Assembly: GCA_933228675.1 (NCBI GenBank)
Contig: OW121743.1
Coordinates: 79,231,995-79,295,994, forward strand
DNA: 64,000 nucleotides
Direction of reading: 5' to 3'
DNA from: Stomorhina lunata
Lineage: Eukaryota > Arthropoda > Insecta > Diptera > Rhiniidae
The position numbers and the translations under genes were made by a program. Positions 1 to 12,500 of this stretch are shown in pieces (position 1 is the first letter of the stretch; each line of letters begins with the position of its first letter). Below the pieces are notes generated by a model, which was given only the letters and a program-made list of their open reading frames with translations, was not told the DNA's origin and searched no databases.

Positions 1-1650
1 AACAGTTTTCGTGTTATGCGAATATTTATTGCGCAACCTCCTCTATGTTTTTTTAACGCTATATCTCGAAAACTAGAGCTAACTTTAAAAACGGTTAGCA
101 CCATTGAATTCAGCGTACACGATTTATCTTTAGCCACTAGGTCTCCCTTTTGTCGGTAAAAAAAGTTGTCAAAATCGTGTGTTATTTATTGAATTGAACA
201 AAATTTGATTATGCTTTCAAAAAAAATGTTTGACTATAACATCAAATGTTTTAAATACTTTTTATTGCATTTTTATTAATTAGTTCTTCATTTATTACTT
301 TAATAAAAAAATTAAGGTCTTTTAAATTAAAACGGAAAAAGTGTATAAATATTTTTGTTTAAAATTTCCAAATAAAATTACAAGATTTTTAATCTTAATA
401 AACGATTTTTCGTTTTTTTTTTTTTTTTGTTACTAATTTAAAGTTTTATCATAATCTAACAATAATATTATTTGTTAAGTTAATTAACGGCTATTTTTAA
501 TTTTTAAACTAATTTTTTAATTAATAAATAACAAGTCTTTAAGACTTACAAATTTAAATTTGTATTTAAAATAAATAAAAAAAAAATAATATTAGAAAAA
601 AAAGAAAATTCAAATTAAAAAGAAAATTTGAAATATTTTGCTAAAAAGGTACTGGACAATTGTTATTTCAAAATGCCAATTTTTTTATTAATATTAACAA
701 TTTTTCGTTTTTTTTTTTAATCTGTATTGAAATATAATTAAATTATTTTTATTGGTTTGAATTTTTATTGAGGATTTGATTCTTGAGATTTTTTTATTTA
801 AGATTTGATTTGTTTTAATTTTTTTTTAATTCAAAAATGTGAGTTTTTCTTTAACAAATAATTTATAATTATTCTTTCTTTTAATTTAAATAAATTGTAG
901 TTTTTGAATTTGTATTTATTGTGCCTTAAATTGCGTTAAAGTGCGCAAAGTTTTCATTTTTCAAATGTTTCTTAAAATTTGGTTTTATTGTTTTTTTGTT
1001 TGAGCAAAATTTTATTAATTTGAATAACAAAAAAGTTTATAATTAATATCGATTTGATTGTTTTAGTTTTAACGTTTAATAAATTTATATTCCCGATTTG
1101 TTTAACAAATAAATAAGACAAGTATCTACTTAAATTTATGTCATTTTGTTAATTTAAGATTTTTCTTAATTTGTTTTATTTTTGTTTTTTACTTAGAATA
1201 AGTAATTATTTATATTAATTTCAAGATTTTTTATTTTTTTTTTTTTTAATTTCTTTCTATATTAAATAACAAATTTTATTAGGGGGGTTTTAATTTAAGG
1301 TTTTTCTTTAAGTTTTGTCATAGATTATATAGTCAAATGTAACTATTTCATGTTAAAGGTAAATTGTTTTTAATATTTTCTTCTTTAAATTTTTTCTATA
1401 AATTTTTAATTATTTCTTAAGAATGCACTCTCGTGTTTTTTTTTAATTCAATTATTGACTAATTTGAAAACCCAAAGTTATGAATTGATTTTATTAATTT
1501 AATAGTTTTTGATAACAGGAGCTCAATTCTCGTACTTAATAAAAATAGTGAGAGATTTTTAATAAAATCGTGTAGCATACTTTAAGGAGGGTCGAAATTA
1601 TTCATTATAGACAGAGGTCGGAACAAAGAGAAAAGAACAAACAACTACTC
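1..1650. other. AT-rich non-coding DNA
   Basis: Very AT-rich sequence with poly-T and poly-A runs and no open frame worth calling. No recognisable transposon motif or RNA gene was seen. It lies beyond the 3' end of the SPIN90 gene and leads into the first satellite array. Confidence 0.5.
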
Positions 1651-3700
1651 AATTTTTTTTTAAATATTTTTCTATAAAACATTTTTTATCAAACATTTTT
1701 CTATAGAACATTTTTTATAAAAAATTTTTCTATAGATAATTTTTTTATCAAAAATTTTTCTATAGAAAATTTTTTTATCAAAAATTTTTCTATCAAAATT
1801 TTTTTATCAAAAATTTTTTAATAGGAAATTTTTTTAATCAAAAATTTTTCTTTAGAAAATTTTTTTATCAAAAATTTTTCTATGAAAATTTTTTTTTCAA
1901 AAGTTTTTCTATAGAAAATTTTTTTATCAAAAATTTTTTCTACAGAAAATTTTTTTATCAGAAATTTTTTGTATCAAAAATTTTTCTATAGAATTTTTTT
2001 TATCAAAAATTTTTCTAAAGAAAATATTTTTATCAACAATTTTTCTAAGAAAAATATTTTTATCAAAAATTTTCTTTAGAATTTTTTTTTAAATTTTTCT
2101 ATAGAAAAATTTTTTTATCAAAAATTATTCTATAGAAATATTTTTTAACAAAAATTTTCCTATGAAAATTTTTCTAAAGAAAATATTTTTATCAAAATTT
2201 TTCGATAGAAATTTTCTTTATCAAAAATTTTTCTATAGAATTTTCTTTATCAAAAATTTTTCTGTAGAAAATTTTTTATCAAAAATTTTTCTATAGAAAA
2301 TTTTTTTATCAAAAATTTTTCTATAGAAAATTTTTTTATCAAAAATTTTTCTATCAAAATTTTTTTATCAAAAATTTTTTAATAGGAAATTTTTTTTAAT
2401 CAAAAATTTTTCTTTAGAAAATTTTTTTTATCAAAAATTTTTCTATATAAAATTTTATTATCAAAAATTTTTCTATGAAAATTTTTTTTCAAAAGTTTTT
2501 CTATAGAAAATTTTTTTATCAAAAATTTTTTCTATAGAAAATTTTTTTATCAAAAATTTTTTGTATCAAAAATTTTTCTATAGAATTTTTTTTTATCAAA
2601 AAAGAAAATATTTTTATCAAAATTTTTCTATAGAAATTTTTTTATCAAAAATTTTTCTATAGAATTTTCTTTATCAAAAATTTTTCTATAGAAAATTTTT
2701 TATCAAAAATTTTTCTATAGAAATTTTTTTTATCAAAAATTTTTCTATAAACAATTTTTTTATCAAAAATTTTTCTATAGAAAAATTTTTTATCAAAAAT
2801 TTTTCTATGAAAATTTTTGTTAACAAAAATTTCTTTAATCAAAATTTTTGTTAACAAAAATTTCTTTAATCAAAAATTTTTCTATAGAAATTTTTTTTAT
2901 AAAAAATTTTTCTATAGAAAATTTTTTTATCAAAATATTTTCTATGAAATTTTTTTTTTTCAAAAACTTTTCTGTAGAAAATATTTTTATCAAAAATTTT
3001 GCTATAGAAATTTTTTTTATCCAAAATTTTTCTATAGAAAATTTTTTTATCAAAAATTTATTCCAAAGCAAATATTTTTATGACAAATTTTTTAATAGAA
3101 AATTTTTTAATCAAAAATGTTTCTATAGAAATTTTTTTATCAAAAATTTATCAATAGAAAACTTTTTTTATCAAAAATTTTTCTATAGAAATTTTTTTTA
3201 TCAAACATTTTTCCATAGAAAATTTTTTATCAAAAATGTTTCTATAGGAAATTTTTTTTATCGAAAATTTTTTTTCTCTAGAAATTTTTTTTACAGAAAA
3301 AAAAAATTTTTATCAAAAATTTTTCTATAGGATTTTTTTTTATCAAAAATTTTTCTATGAATTTTTTTTTCATCAAAAAATTTTTATAGAATTTTTTTTT
3401 TCAAAAAAATGTTGCTATAGAAAATTTTTTTTATCAAAAATTTTGACATGAAAAATTTTTTTCATCAACATTTCTTCTATGAAAATTTTTCTAAAGAAAA
3501 TTTTTTTATCAAAAATGTTTAATGGAAAATTTTGTTTATCAAAAATTTTTCTATGAAATTTTTGATTCAAAATTTTTTTATCAAAAATTTTTATATAAAA
3601 AATTTTTTATCAAAAATTTTTCTATGAAAAATATTTCTATCGAAAAATTTTCTATAGAAAAATATTTTTATTGAAAATTTTTCTCTAGAAATTTAGAAAT
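1651..3700. repeat. Satellite array S1 (about 30-bp units, CTATAG dyad, ATCA spacer)
   Basis: Tandem array of about 30-bp units made of AT tracts around the dyad core TTTTTCTATAGAAAA, joined by a TTTTTTATCAAAAA spacer. Units are degenerate: CTATAG is often CTATGA, CTTTAG or CTAAAG, and the tract lengths vary. This fits an older, less homogenised array than the one at 35.5 kb. It lies about 5.7 kb beyond the SPIN90 stop codon, so unlike the other large arrays it is not in the coding-gene intron. Open frames of 66-160 codons here, on both strands, are products of the repeat and not genes. Confidence 0.93.
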
Positions 3701-5020
3701 TTTTGTTTTGAGAAAATATCCAAATTCCAACTGAATGATTTCAATGCTCATTTTCACGAGTTTCATTAATGATCGTGGTATTTACGAAAATTACAAAAAA
3801 TCTTCGGCTTCTGGTGGTATGGGCTGCCCACTCCTGATTATAGACAATGTTAAAAGTATTTGCCCAATTGTGATGATGTTTGTGGCTTTATATCGGTAAC
3901 CAAATATTACGGGGTTATAAAAACTTATATATGTGGCGTTAAAAATTAGTGAAATTTTCAAGGATAAATCTTAATTTTTCAATTAATTCAATTTAAAGTT
4001 CGAATAATTAATTCCCAAATAGGAAATGCGTCATGTTAAACTTTTGATCACTTTTGATGTAAATGATTGTATCGTTCGTAATTGATTTTCATTGTGAAAA
4101 TTTAGATCTTAAAGATTTGCAGAGATCTCCTACAGAACTCTTAATGCAAATGCCGACCAAATTTTTGACATGATCAGAAAGACCGACATGCGAACTACTA
4201 GACATCTCCGACACTTTGGACATCAAGAACCAAGCAGTTTGAAATAATTTAAAAAAAAGCTGTCTACTCAATAAACTTGATATTTGGGTGAGGAATGTTA
4301 AATTTCGGGAAGTCCTATAGAAGGTACCAATTGGTAAAATACTTTTTATATATAATATACATATTTTAAACTTAAATAATTTCAATAAACATTTTCTGAA
4401 ACCTCCTAGAAGTATGCAACAAGAATATCTTTAAAATCTTCTAGTATTACTTTTAAATACCAATATTACTCCCAATTATACAAATCAATTTTTTATAAAT
4501 TTTCTTAATACTTAGTTTTTAAACAATTTGATTTAATTTTATTTTTTTTTAATACTAAATCCTTGTTTTTTTTTGTTTCTAACGCTATAAAAAACAACTA
4601 AAAATTCCTTTAATTCAAGTCTTAAATAAATTCCAGGATTTTTTCTTTTTATTTTTAAACATTATAAATAAATGCTAAATTTACAGGAAGTTCTTAGGGG
4701 ATTTGAGTGCTTTTCAATTTTTAATGATTAATTATTTATTTATTTCGTTTTGTTTAATTTTTTAGGTTATGACACAAAATGTTAACTATTTTGGAGTTTT
4801 ATATATTTTGTCTAAATTTGTTTTTTTTATGTAAAATGTTAATGAGTGATTGGATGTAACGAATGTTTGATTGGTTTTGATTATGTAAATGATTGACATG
4901 AGTAATTCTGGTAAATTGTTTTTAATTATTGTCGAAGTAGAATTTGTATTTTAAATATTTACACAAAATCTTTTTTAAATTTGAACTGATCAGAAAAATA
5001 TTTAAGAAACAAGTGAAACT
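3701..5020. other. AT-rich non-coding DNA
   Basis: No recognisable gene or mobile element. A 98-codon minus-strand frame at 4089-4385 resembles nothing I know and has no flanking splice or expression signals. I treat it as chance. Confidence 0.45.
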
Positions 5021-5026
5021 GTGTAA

Positions 5027-5162
5027 TTTATGTGGGGTTCTTATAACTCAAGCGGCTCACGATTGAGTGAAATTTACATGTATTTTGTTTTTGTTGCAAT
5101 AACAAAACACATGTAAATTTCACTCATCGTCAGCCGCTTGAGCTATATAAACCCCACATAAA
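5027..5162. repeat. Foldback (hairpin) element, about 136 bp
   Basis: The outer ends TTTATGTGGGGTT and AACCCCACATAAA are exact reverse complements. Inner blocks CTCAAGCGGCT / AGCCGCTTGAG and GAGTGAAATTTACATGT / ACATGTAAATTTCACTC also pair. A short loop rich in GTTTTTGTTGC lies between the arms. Only a few bases per arm are unpaired. The form fits a MITE-like or foldback element; no target-site duplication was identified. Confidence 0.75.
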
Positions 5163-5519
5163 CCTTAGATATATTCTATTACAATCTGAATTAAAGCAAA
5201 ATGCATTGTCCAAATCGTTTTCAAATCAAATTATGGGTTAAGAACGAGTTTCTCGGTCTACACTTACATTTGTCTACATAGGACGGATGTTTTTTACATA
5301 TCTGGATATCATGAAACATGAAAAGAGATAAGACCCTTTTTATGCTTCATATGGACAATGCGATATACATTCTTAGTAAAGTACCAGGAATTCTTAGGCA
5401 CTCATAATATCTAGGACTTCAAAATTTCTATTCTGGGAAGTACTATGAAATGTTTGGGCCAAATTTTATCAATTTATTTTCAAAACTGCGTACTTTGCAA
5501 TTTCAAGTAAATTAATTAA

Positions 5520-6250
5520 CGCAGAGACTGGAAGTCGCTCTTCTTACTATCCAAAACGAAACTTGTACTATTTTCCAGAAAATACAAGATTCCTAAGTTC
5601 AATTCTCTGAAGCTAGACGGGGTTGGGGCTCATTCCTAAAGCCTTAACATCCAATCTAGGATGTCTAAAGCAGCTATTGCACTATATTCATGTAGAAGAG
5701 CATTAGGCAATACATGCGGCCTTTCCCATCCGAATACTGCCTGAATCTTTGAGATGGTTGTAAAGCCTATACTCATGTATGGTGCTCTTGAATGGTGGCC
5801 TGCTCTATGCAAAGCTAATAAGCGGGGCTCTTTTGTTAAAATCCTCAGATCCTCTGCCCTAATGATTACTAGTGTCATAAGGACTACACCTTCAAAGACA
5901 CTCTTTATTATGCTTAACTGGCTTTCGGCTGAGCTAATGGCTCAAAATGTAATACTGGAGATTTGACTCTTTGCCATATAGGCTACTCCACTATTCTGAA
6001 AAAACTTATAATCATCCCCAACATTGACTTCTGTATTACCAACCCCTCTTCGAACGCTCTTATACTGTGGATATCTCTGAAACTCCAAACGATTCTATAG
6101 ATGGGCTTCTGGAGTTACACACAGATGGATCTAAATCTAAAAGGAGTGGGGGCTTTTTAATCCCACTAATAGAAAAGATAATTTCTTTTAAGCTGGCAGA
6201 ACTCAGCGGTATTCAACAGGCTGAAATAACAGCCATGTACAGGGCGAGCA
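5520..6250 (+). mobile_element. Degenerate LINE: end of reverse transcriptase plus start of RNase H
   Basis: Frames at 5640-5966 read as the thumb/connection region of an RNase H-bearing LINE (jockey/I-like), with pieces such as VVKPILMYGALEWWPALCKA and RTTPSKTL. The block at 6067-6250 reads LHTDGSKSKRSGGF followed by SGIQQAEITA, the TDGS aspartate motif and the xxxQAEI glutamate motif of RNase H. Frameshifts and stops break it, so it cannot encode an active protein. The clade is inferred from motif style only. Confidence 0.7.
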
Positions 6251-6830
6251 AATGGCAATTGACATTCTCCGAGCTATTTGGAAATCCCGGAAAATATCAA
6301 CAATAACTAAGCTACGAATATACAACTTGAATGTCAGGTCCACCCTGTTGAATGGCTGCGAAACTTGCAATCGCACAACTGTCATCGATAAGCGCCTACA
6401 AACCTTTGCAAACAAATGCTTACGGCGTATATATCGTGACCAAATCGCATAAGAAATGAAGATTTTCTAAATGCGACAAACCAAATCCCTGCTTCTATAG
6501 AGGAATGTCAACAGAAATGGCGTTTAATAGGCCACACACTTCGAAGGCCCAGGCAGAAGGTCTATTGATGCAGAGTTGCAAGCAGAAAACTATTCACGAA
6601 ATGACATATGCCTAACATGTCGCAATAGAGTTCGATGTAAAAAATGGTTGAGGCCTTATGCTCCACTGGGAGTCAAGGATAACAGAAAAAGAATGGCTAA
6701 GGTACTACATAATATATTTACTATAGAGATATTCATCTTAACGACATCAGTTCTTACTCGTGAATGCCTACCACCCCTAAATGAGATGGCGAAACATTCC
6801 AATATAGAACATTTCTAGATACGAAGTCAA
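6251..6830 (+). mobile_element. Degenerate LINE of a second type (RT C-terminal region)
   Basis: Codes for a fragment with STLLNGCETCNRTT and KRLQTFANKCLRRIYRDQIA, then in other frames RNEDFLNATNQIP and WRLIGHTLRRP. This is the C-terminal tail common to several non-LTR reverse transcriptases (a YGCETW...CLRRI...WIGHTLR pattern, as in RTE-like elements). A second copy lies at 17505-18150. It interrupts the RNase H-bearing LINE on either side, so it is either a nested insertion or a recombination chimaera. Confidence 0.65.
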
Positions 6831-6952
6831 AACAATGTACCAGGTGATAATGTCGCGGATAATCTAGTCATCAGTCAGAAGAATATTGTAAATAGCTTAT
6901 TAAGCTATTTCTATTTGCGATCTATCTGAGGTCTCGAATATTAATATTCATA
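6831..6952 (+). mobile_element. LINE fragment (RNase H end)
   Basis: Reads VPGDNVADNLVIS and continues to a LRSI-stop-GLEY stretch. This matches the end of an RNase H domain (V-G-N-x-x-AD pattern) followed by the C-terminal tail that recurs at 8100-8400 and 11440-11500. It probably continues the LINE that starts at 5520, interrupted by the 6251-6830 piece and then by the 6953-7765 element. Confidence 0.45.
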
Positions 6953-7765
6953 AACAAGTAAGAAAGCGCTATAGTCGGTCAAGCCGACCATACGATATCC
7001 TTCACCACTAAGGTCAAAGGTGTTATTTTTCCTGTATAAAGACAAATATTTGCTAAATTTTGCCATCATACAAACATTTTCTCAAACCTGTTTCCGTCGT
7101 TTGGACTTATATGAGAGCTAGGGTCAAATGTGGACCGATTATCTCGAAATTTAGCAAATTGATTACAGTTATTACAAAAATTATGTATGCAAAAAATATA
7201 CTCAAAATTTTTATTATCTTTAGATTTACGAGCGTTTTAGTGATTTTTTGTCTCACTTAGTGCGTTTTTAAATAAAAGTTTGTATTGGAGCTATGGTCAA
7301 ATGTGGACCGATTTTAACGAAATTTGGTACAGTGATTTTAGTTTACATAAGCAGTATTTGTTCTAAATTTCATGAAAAAATATTGATAATTGTGGCCAAT
7401 ATATCAATTCCGGGAAGTGGGACCTATGGGAGGTACCACAAATAATGGACCGATTTTGACCAATTTCAATAGCCATGGTCCCATTATCAAAAAATGATCT
7501 GCGCCAAATTTCATCAAATTATCTTTAGAATTGCGACCTGTAGTTTGATTACAAGGTTTACATGGGGGTCCAGCCAGCCGTCCAGCCAGCCGTCCAGCCA
7601 GCCAGACGGACGGACGGACGGACATCGCTAAATCGACTCAGAAACTGATTCTAAGCCTATTGGTATACTAAAAGGGGTCTAAGACAACTATTTCTATGCG
7701 TTACATACATCAGCACAAACTTATAATACCCTTTCCACCTATGGTGGTGAAGGGTATAAAAAGTC
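6953..7765 (+). mobile_element. Dispersed non-coding element, family A (full-looking copy)
   Basis: Starts ACAAGTAAGAAAGCGCTATA, then a small stem TCGGTCAAGCCGACCA, and ends with a hairpin around CCACCTATGGTGGTGAAGGGTATA. The core has a tandem CCAG/GACG stretch near 7565-7622. Related copies lie at 32432-33147, 45944-46675, 54165-54662 and 60160-60524. No coding capacity. Subterminal hairpins plus a microsatellite core resemble the layout of DINE-1/Helentron-like elements, but that class assignment is inference. Confidence 0.7.
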
Positions 7766-8560
7766 TCATTCATTGTTGCATATGGCTGGTCAAGTTCTGA
7801 CTAGTTAATGCCGAACATCCCAAAATGAGGTGAGACATTCCAATATAAAACTCTTCCGGGTACAATTTTATTGCGAAAAATCTAGTAGTTGTTGTTGTAA
7901 CTGCGATATTATCGGTAATATCGTAAAAGTAACTTGGTCGGAATGCTAAGAATTCCGAGTCGTTCCGGTAGGAAGAACCGACTGCCCTGGGAACGTAAAA
8001 ATCTAGTAAAGCTCGGTGCTCTCCTCAGTCAGGAGGACATCGACCAATATATAGGTATACCGCTATCTGCCTGTAAATAGCTTATTAAGAAATATCTATA
8101 TTTGTCCGCGAAGACCAACTTAATCACAGAAATAACCTGCTCTGTCTTAAGACTAACCTAGCTAACTTACGACAGTAAGCATTCCGCAGTCTTGGTGTGC
8201 CACAGACTACGCATTATAATTTCAATCCTCACATGACACTGCATAATAGAACTACATGCTAGAAAACTAAATCTAAGTCATAACGTTGAGCAAGAAGAAA
8301 TTGGCTCTCATCTCCTCTGTCACTGCGCAGCCCTTGCAGATCCGGGTTACTTGTTTCTGCAAGATCTATCTGAGGTCTCGAATATTAATATTCGTAAAAT
8401 AGGTTCATTCATTGTCGATCTGGCTGGCTCTAACTGCGCGTTTGTTTTTAGGTAGTCAAAAATTTAATCTTCTCTTCTCCCCTTCAGGTAATACAAAGTG
8501 ACTTCAAGAGCCCAAGTGATGCTGACAATTTCGTCAGCCACCTGCATAACCTAACCTTAA
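7766..8560 (+). mobile_element. LINE 3' end fragments
   Basis: The block at about 8150-8460 shares phrases with 11190-11520, including the run around TCTCCTCTGTCACTGC and GGTCTCGAATATTAATATTC. It ends with a 3' untranslated-like stretch whose close is CAGCCACCTGCATAACCTAACC. The same terminus occurs at 11620 and on the other strand near 21590. It is highly broken. The interval 7870-8050 contains related but shuffled sequence. Confidence 0.55.
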
Positions 8561-9383
8561 AGTACTTTAAATACACTGCAAATGAAAGTCTGGCAGTCAT
8601 CGTTAAATCGACTCGGAAATAAAAAATTACAACCGATTAGGATTTTCAATTAAGTCTGTTTATAGAAGTAACCACATGATCGATTAATAAATGGATATTT
8701 AGAAATTATTCTTTGAAAAACTAACTGAAGAAAGTTATGTCTATCTTACAAGAAATTAGTTCCAAAAAATGTAACTTCGAAATTTGTAATATATTATTTT
8801 ACCAGATAACTATAACCTAAAAAATAGTTTAACATTTTTCTTTAATGATTTGTTAATGAATAATATGAAATGATGGTTTTCTTTATATACGATATAGGGA
8901 TAATGGGGTATCATTTAGAATGATTTGTAATGTGAGAATAAATAAAGTTCTATTAAATGTATATAGTTATGGTACACAAGTTATTCATTCATAAACTATA
9001 GAAGAATTCAAATTAAAATTGGTTTAACTTCAAATAAAAAAAAATGATTTCTAAAAAACTTATAGAATATATATAAAAAAATATAAAGATCAAAAAGGAA
9101 CTCTAAAGATTTAAATAAACCGAAAATAGCTGCCAGTTAAACCAGGCCTAGAAAAGTAGATTTAATATAAAAGGCAGCCATTGGCAAGAAGGATTACAAA
9201 ATTCTTGACTACAAATTATTTTAACTGACATCAATGACTAGAAAACGAAAGAAACTCTCAAATCGTAAAAAAAGAAAATTCTAAGTAGTAAATGCTATCA
9301 TTTTAAATGAAAAAAAATCTTAATAAAACTATAAAAAATTCTTAAACATAATCTCTTACATTTGGTAATTGTATTTTCCCATT
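8561..9383 (-). other. 3' flank of the SPIN90 gene (probable 3'UTR and beyond)
   Basis: AT-rich sequence just downstream of the SPIN90 stop codon at 9384. No clear AATAAA was found on the minus strand close to the stop, so the 3' end of the transcript is not placed. No other feature recognised. Confidence 0.4.
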
Positions 9384-9575
9384 TTAAGCCTTAAATAATT
9401 GTGGGAATTCATTGGCAATTTCTCTGACTAATTGTTGATCGGAGGCACTACATTCGGTCTCCTCACAAAATATACGCGTAAAGATTTTCATAAAATCCTG
9501 CTTACGATGCTGATGCTCTTGATAGTTTGTGTTGCGTAAAATACGACGACATAATTCCAAATAACAACGTCTTAG
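9384..9575 (-). CDS. NCKIPSD: SPIN90 last coding exon
   Basis: Sixty-three codons plus TAA, after a TTTAG acceptor. It encodes LRRCYLELCRRILRNTNYQE through to VREIANEFPQLFKA, corresponding to the end of human SPIN90 (YLSLMHAIVRTTPY... and MCKEFLVLG). The reading frame is set by the phase of the upstream junctions. Confidence 0.92.
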   Translation of the reverse strand, partial: LRRCYLELCRRILRNTNYQEHQHRKQDFMKIFTRIFCEETECSASDQQLVREIANEFPQLFKA

Positions 9576-12500
9576 CTAAAGTTTTAAGATTTTCAAATAA
9601 TTTCAATACTTAAAAATTTATATAATAATATTTAACTACAAAAAAAACTTACCGGATTACCAGCACACAGATCCGTTAATTGTCTCACTATAATATCGAT
9701 TAATACCTTGTTATCGTTTGTATAAAACATTCCCGCAGTTTCGGGTATACTAAAGATATCGATAAACATTTTCAATACTGAATTCATGGTGTCTGTCGAG
9801 TGCTTCAGGACTCTTATAGGATCTTCTGTAATATGAAATGAATAATATATTAATAATTTTATTTTTAAAATTTTGAATTGATCTTACCCTCCCGATTGAG
9901 TAATAACAAAATCTTCTCCGTAAACACTTTGGCCGAGGGTAAATTTTGCATAGCTTCTACTACGACATTTTGTGAGAAATCCGTAAATTGTAAATTAAAT
10001 GCTAGAATTAATGCTATAACCATATCAACTAATACTTCAGGATTATTGCCTTCTACGATTTCCAGCAGGAAGGAGGCAAAGTGTACGCCCAGGTAATCTG
10101 TAAAAAGGGAAGAAATTATTAAACATGAGTTAATTTATAATTACTTAGCAATCATTGATAATAAACTATAAAAAAAATGTTTTGAAATGGACATCATAGA
10201 ATTTTTGGGGACTTAAAAATTATGGCCATAGCTACAAATTTTAAGTTGCTTGCTTAACCAAAAATCTCTATCAAGTCCACGAACTTCTGCAAGCATTATA
10301 ACAATAATTCCATTCAACTTCGCAAAGTTTACGATATATCAGACTTTTGAATCCTTCACAGCATGCATTGGTTAGCTTTATTGAAAAATCACTTAAGTAT
10401 GGTTAATCTTCACTAGTTGCCTTTTTGGATATAGAGGTAGCTTTACATTAAGCCTACAACAATGGCAGATTTAGGAATTTAGTTGTCAACTCATCTCCAT
10501 TGTAGGTAACCTCTTTACATACAGAATTATAAGCTTAATCAATGGGTAATGCTACCGTGCAGTGGTACTCCGTGTACTGTCACCCCTATTGTGGAACCTT
10601 GCTATAACTAAACTTCTAAGGAAACTTGACTCATTGTGCTTCAAAACCATTGCTTATGAAGAACAATATATCACAGCAATCTTGCTAACTTACAAGCTGG
10701 AGCATTTCCAATGAATTGGGAGTTAATTCTAGAAAATATAAGATTCCAATGTCCTCTATCCCGAAGCTTGACGAGGTTGAACTGTACGACGACAAATATT
10801 TAGGGTCATTCTGGACTCTAAGCTGTTCTGGAGTCTAAACATTCATTCATTCGGACTATGCCTTCAATAGCACTTCAATAGCACGTAGTCACTACCTCAA
10901 CTTTCAGGTTAAGTATTGGTCTCCTTTCTCTTTAGGCGACTCCATTATTTTGGTGTTCCCATCTACGGCAGTCGGTTCTTCGGGTCCTTATGATACCCCC
11001 CACATTTTCAACTGTACCACCAACCCTACTTTACTTAGTCCTGAGGATTTGTGGACTCATCCAGTAGAAGTAGCACAATTTCTTGGCATTGATCTCAAAA
11101 CAAATCCCCCATAAAAACAAAATTATAAAATTATAAATGTAAGAGCTGTTACAAAAACAACAATAACAACTCACTTTCAAGACTAAACTGGCTAACTTAC
11201 GACAATAAGCGTTTTGTAGTCTCGGTATCTCTTCTGTTCCACAGATTAAGCATTCTAATTTCAATCCTTATATGACAGTGCATAATACAACTACGTGCTA
11301 GGAGACTAAATCTTCAAAGCAATGACTGCAGTAGCAGCTGTCATAACGTCGAGGAGGGAGAAGCTTGCACTCACCTCCTCTGTCACTGCCAGGACTCTGC
11401 AGATCTTAGTGCTTACCATCCGGGCTACTCATTTTTGAACGATCTATCTCAAGGCTCGAATATTAATATTCGTAAAATAGGCTCATTCTTTGTTGCATTT
11501 GGCTGGCTCTAACTGAGCCTTTGCTGTTTTGGAAGTCAAGAATTTAAGCGTTTCTTCCTCCTGAAGGTAACACAAAGGGATCACTCTCTAGGACCCAAAT
11601 GACGGGCACTATGTCGTGAGCCACCTGTTTAACCTAACCTCAGGAATAGTCGATGTTGGCAATGAGAATTAATCATGTTAGTCTCGATTAGGTCGTTCGA
11701 TTCAAATAATATACGATCAATACTTAGATTAGGTTATTCAGGCAGCCGATGTTAAGGCAGCGTCACTTAGCTTACAGCAAAAATGCAAAATAAAGCAAAA
11801 GGACTCCTTCCTCATTTATGCTCATTAAGACTCATCGAGGCGAATCTTTTTGGAGGTTTTGGAGAGTTACAACTTATGAATTGAGGTACCAAAGTTAGAA
11901 ATACTTAAATGATTTCAGCATCTCCAAAGTTAAAGTAGTTAGAAGTCATGATTGGTTCGCCAAAGGAAAAGTGATTGCCTCTATAAAGTTGTTTGATCCA
12001 AACGAACTATTTTTTCAGAAGAAAACCAAAACTTTCCTAGCTTCGAACCGATCGACAACCAACACTTTTTAGGTAATCATTTCTGAGAAGGTCGATGTTG
12101 GCAATCCAAATTTATTATGATCGTCTCGGTATAGTTATTAAGAAATATGAGCTGTTGATAAAAGTAGAAAGATCAAGGGTACCTCTTGCTATCTCTGCTG
12201 GTTCAAAACCTTCAAGAGGATCATTTAACATTCTTGGGTTTTGGTATGACAACTTTCCAGGTATGTAGTGTGTTTGTCTAATGGTCTTCTCCTATCGCTG
12301 TTTAGGTATATGGTGATGGAATATTGAGGGTTGCAAAGAGAATACTACCTCTCTCGTCTCGGTCGTTTGGTTCATAATGACGACAATGGTAAGTGGATTG
12401 ACTAAAGTGACAATGGTAAGTGAATTGACGAAATCCTACTTTAATAAACGGAGCAAATGTTCTGAAGTTCAACTTCTCAGATCTTTGCTAAGATTTCTGT

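Noticed and set aside
2657..3330. Open frames in array S1 on both strands, rich in F, K, I and N
   Set aside because: Same artefact of a near-palindromic AT satellite. Both strands are open because the unit is strand-symmetric.
7404..7625. Minus-strand frame starting MSVRPSVWLAGRLAGRLAG
   Set aside because: Translation of the GACG/CCAG microsatellite core of a family A element.
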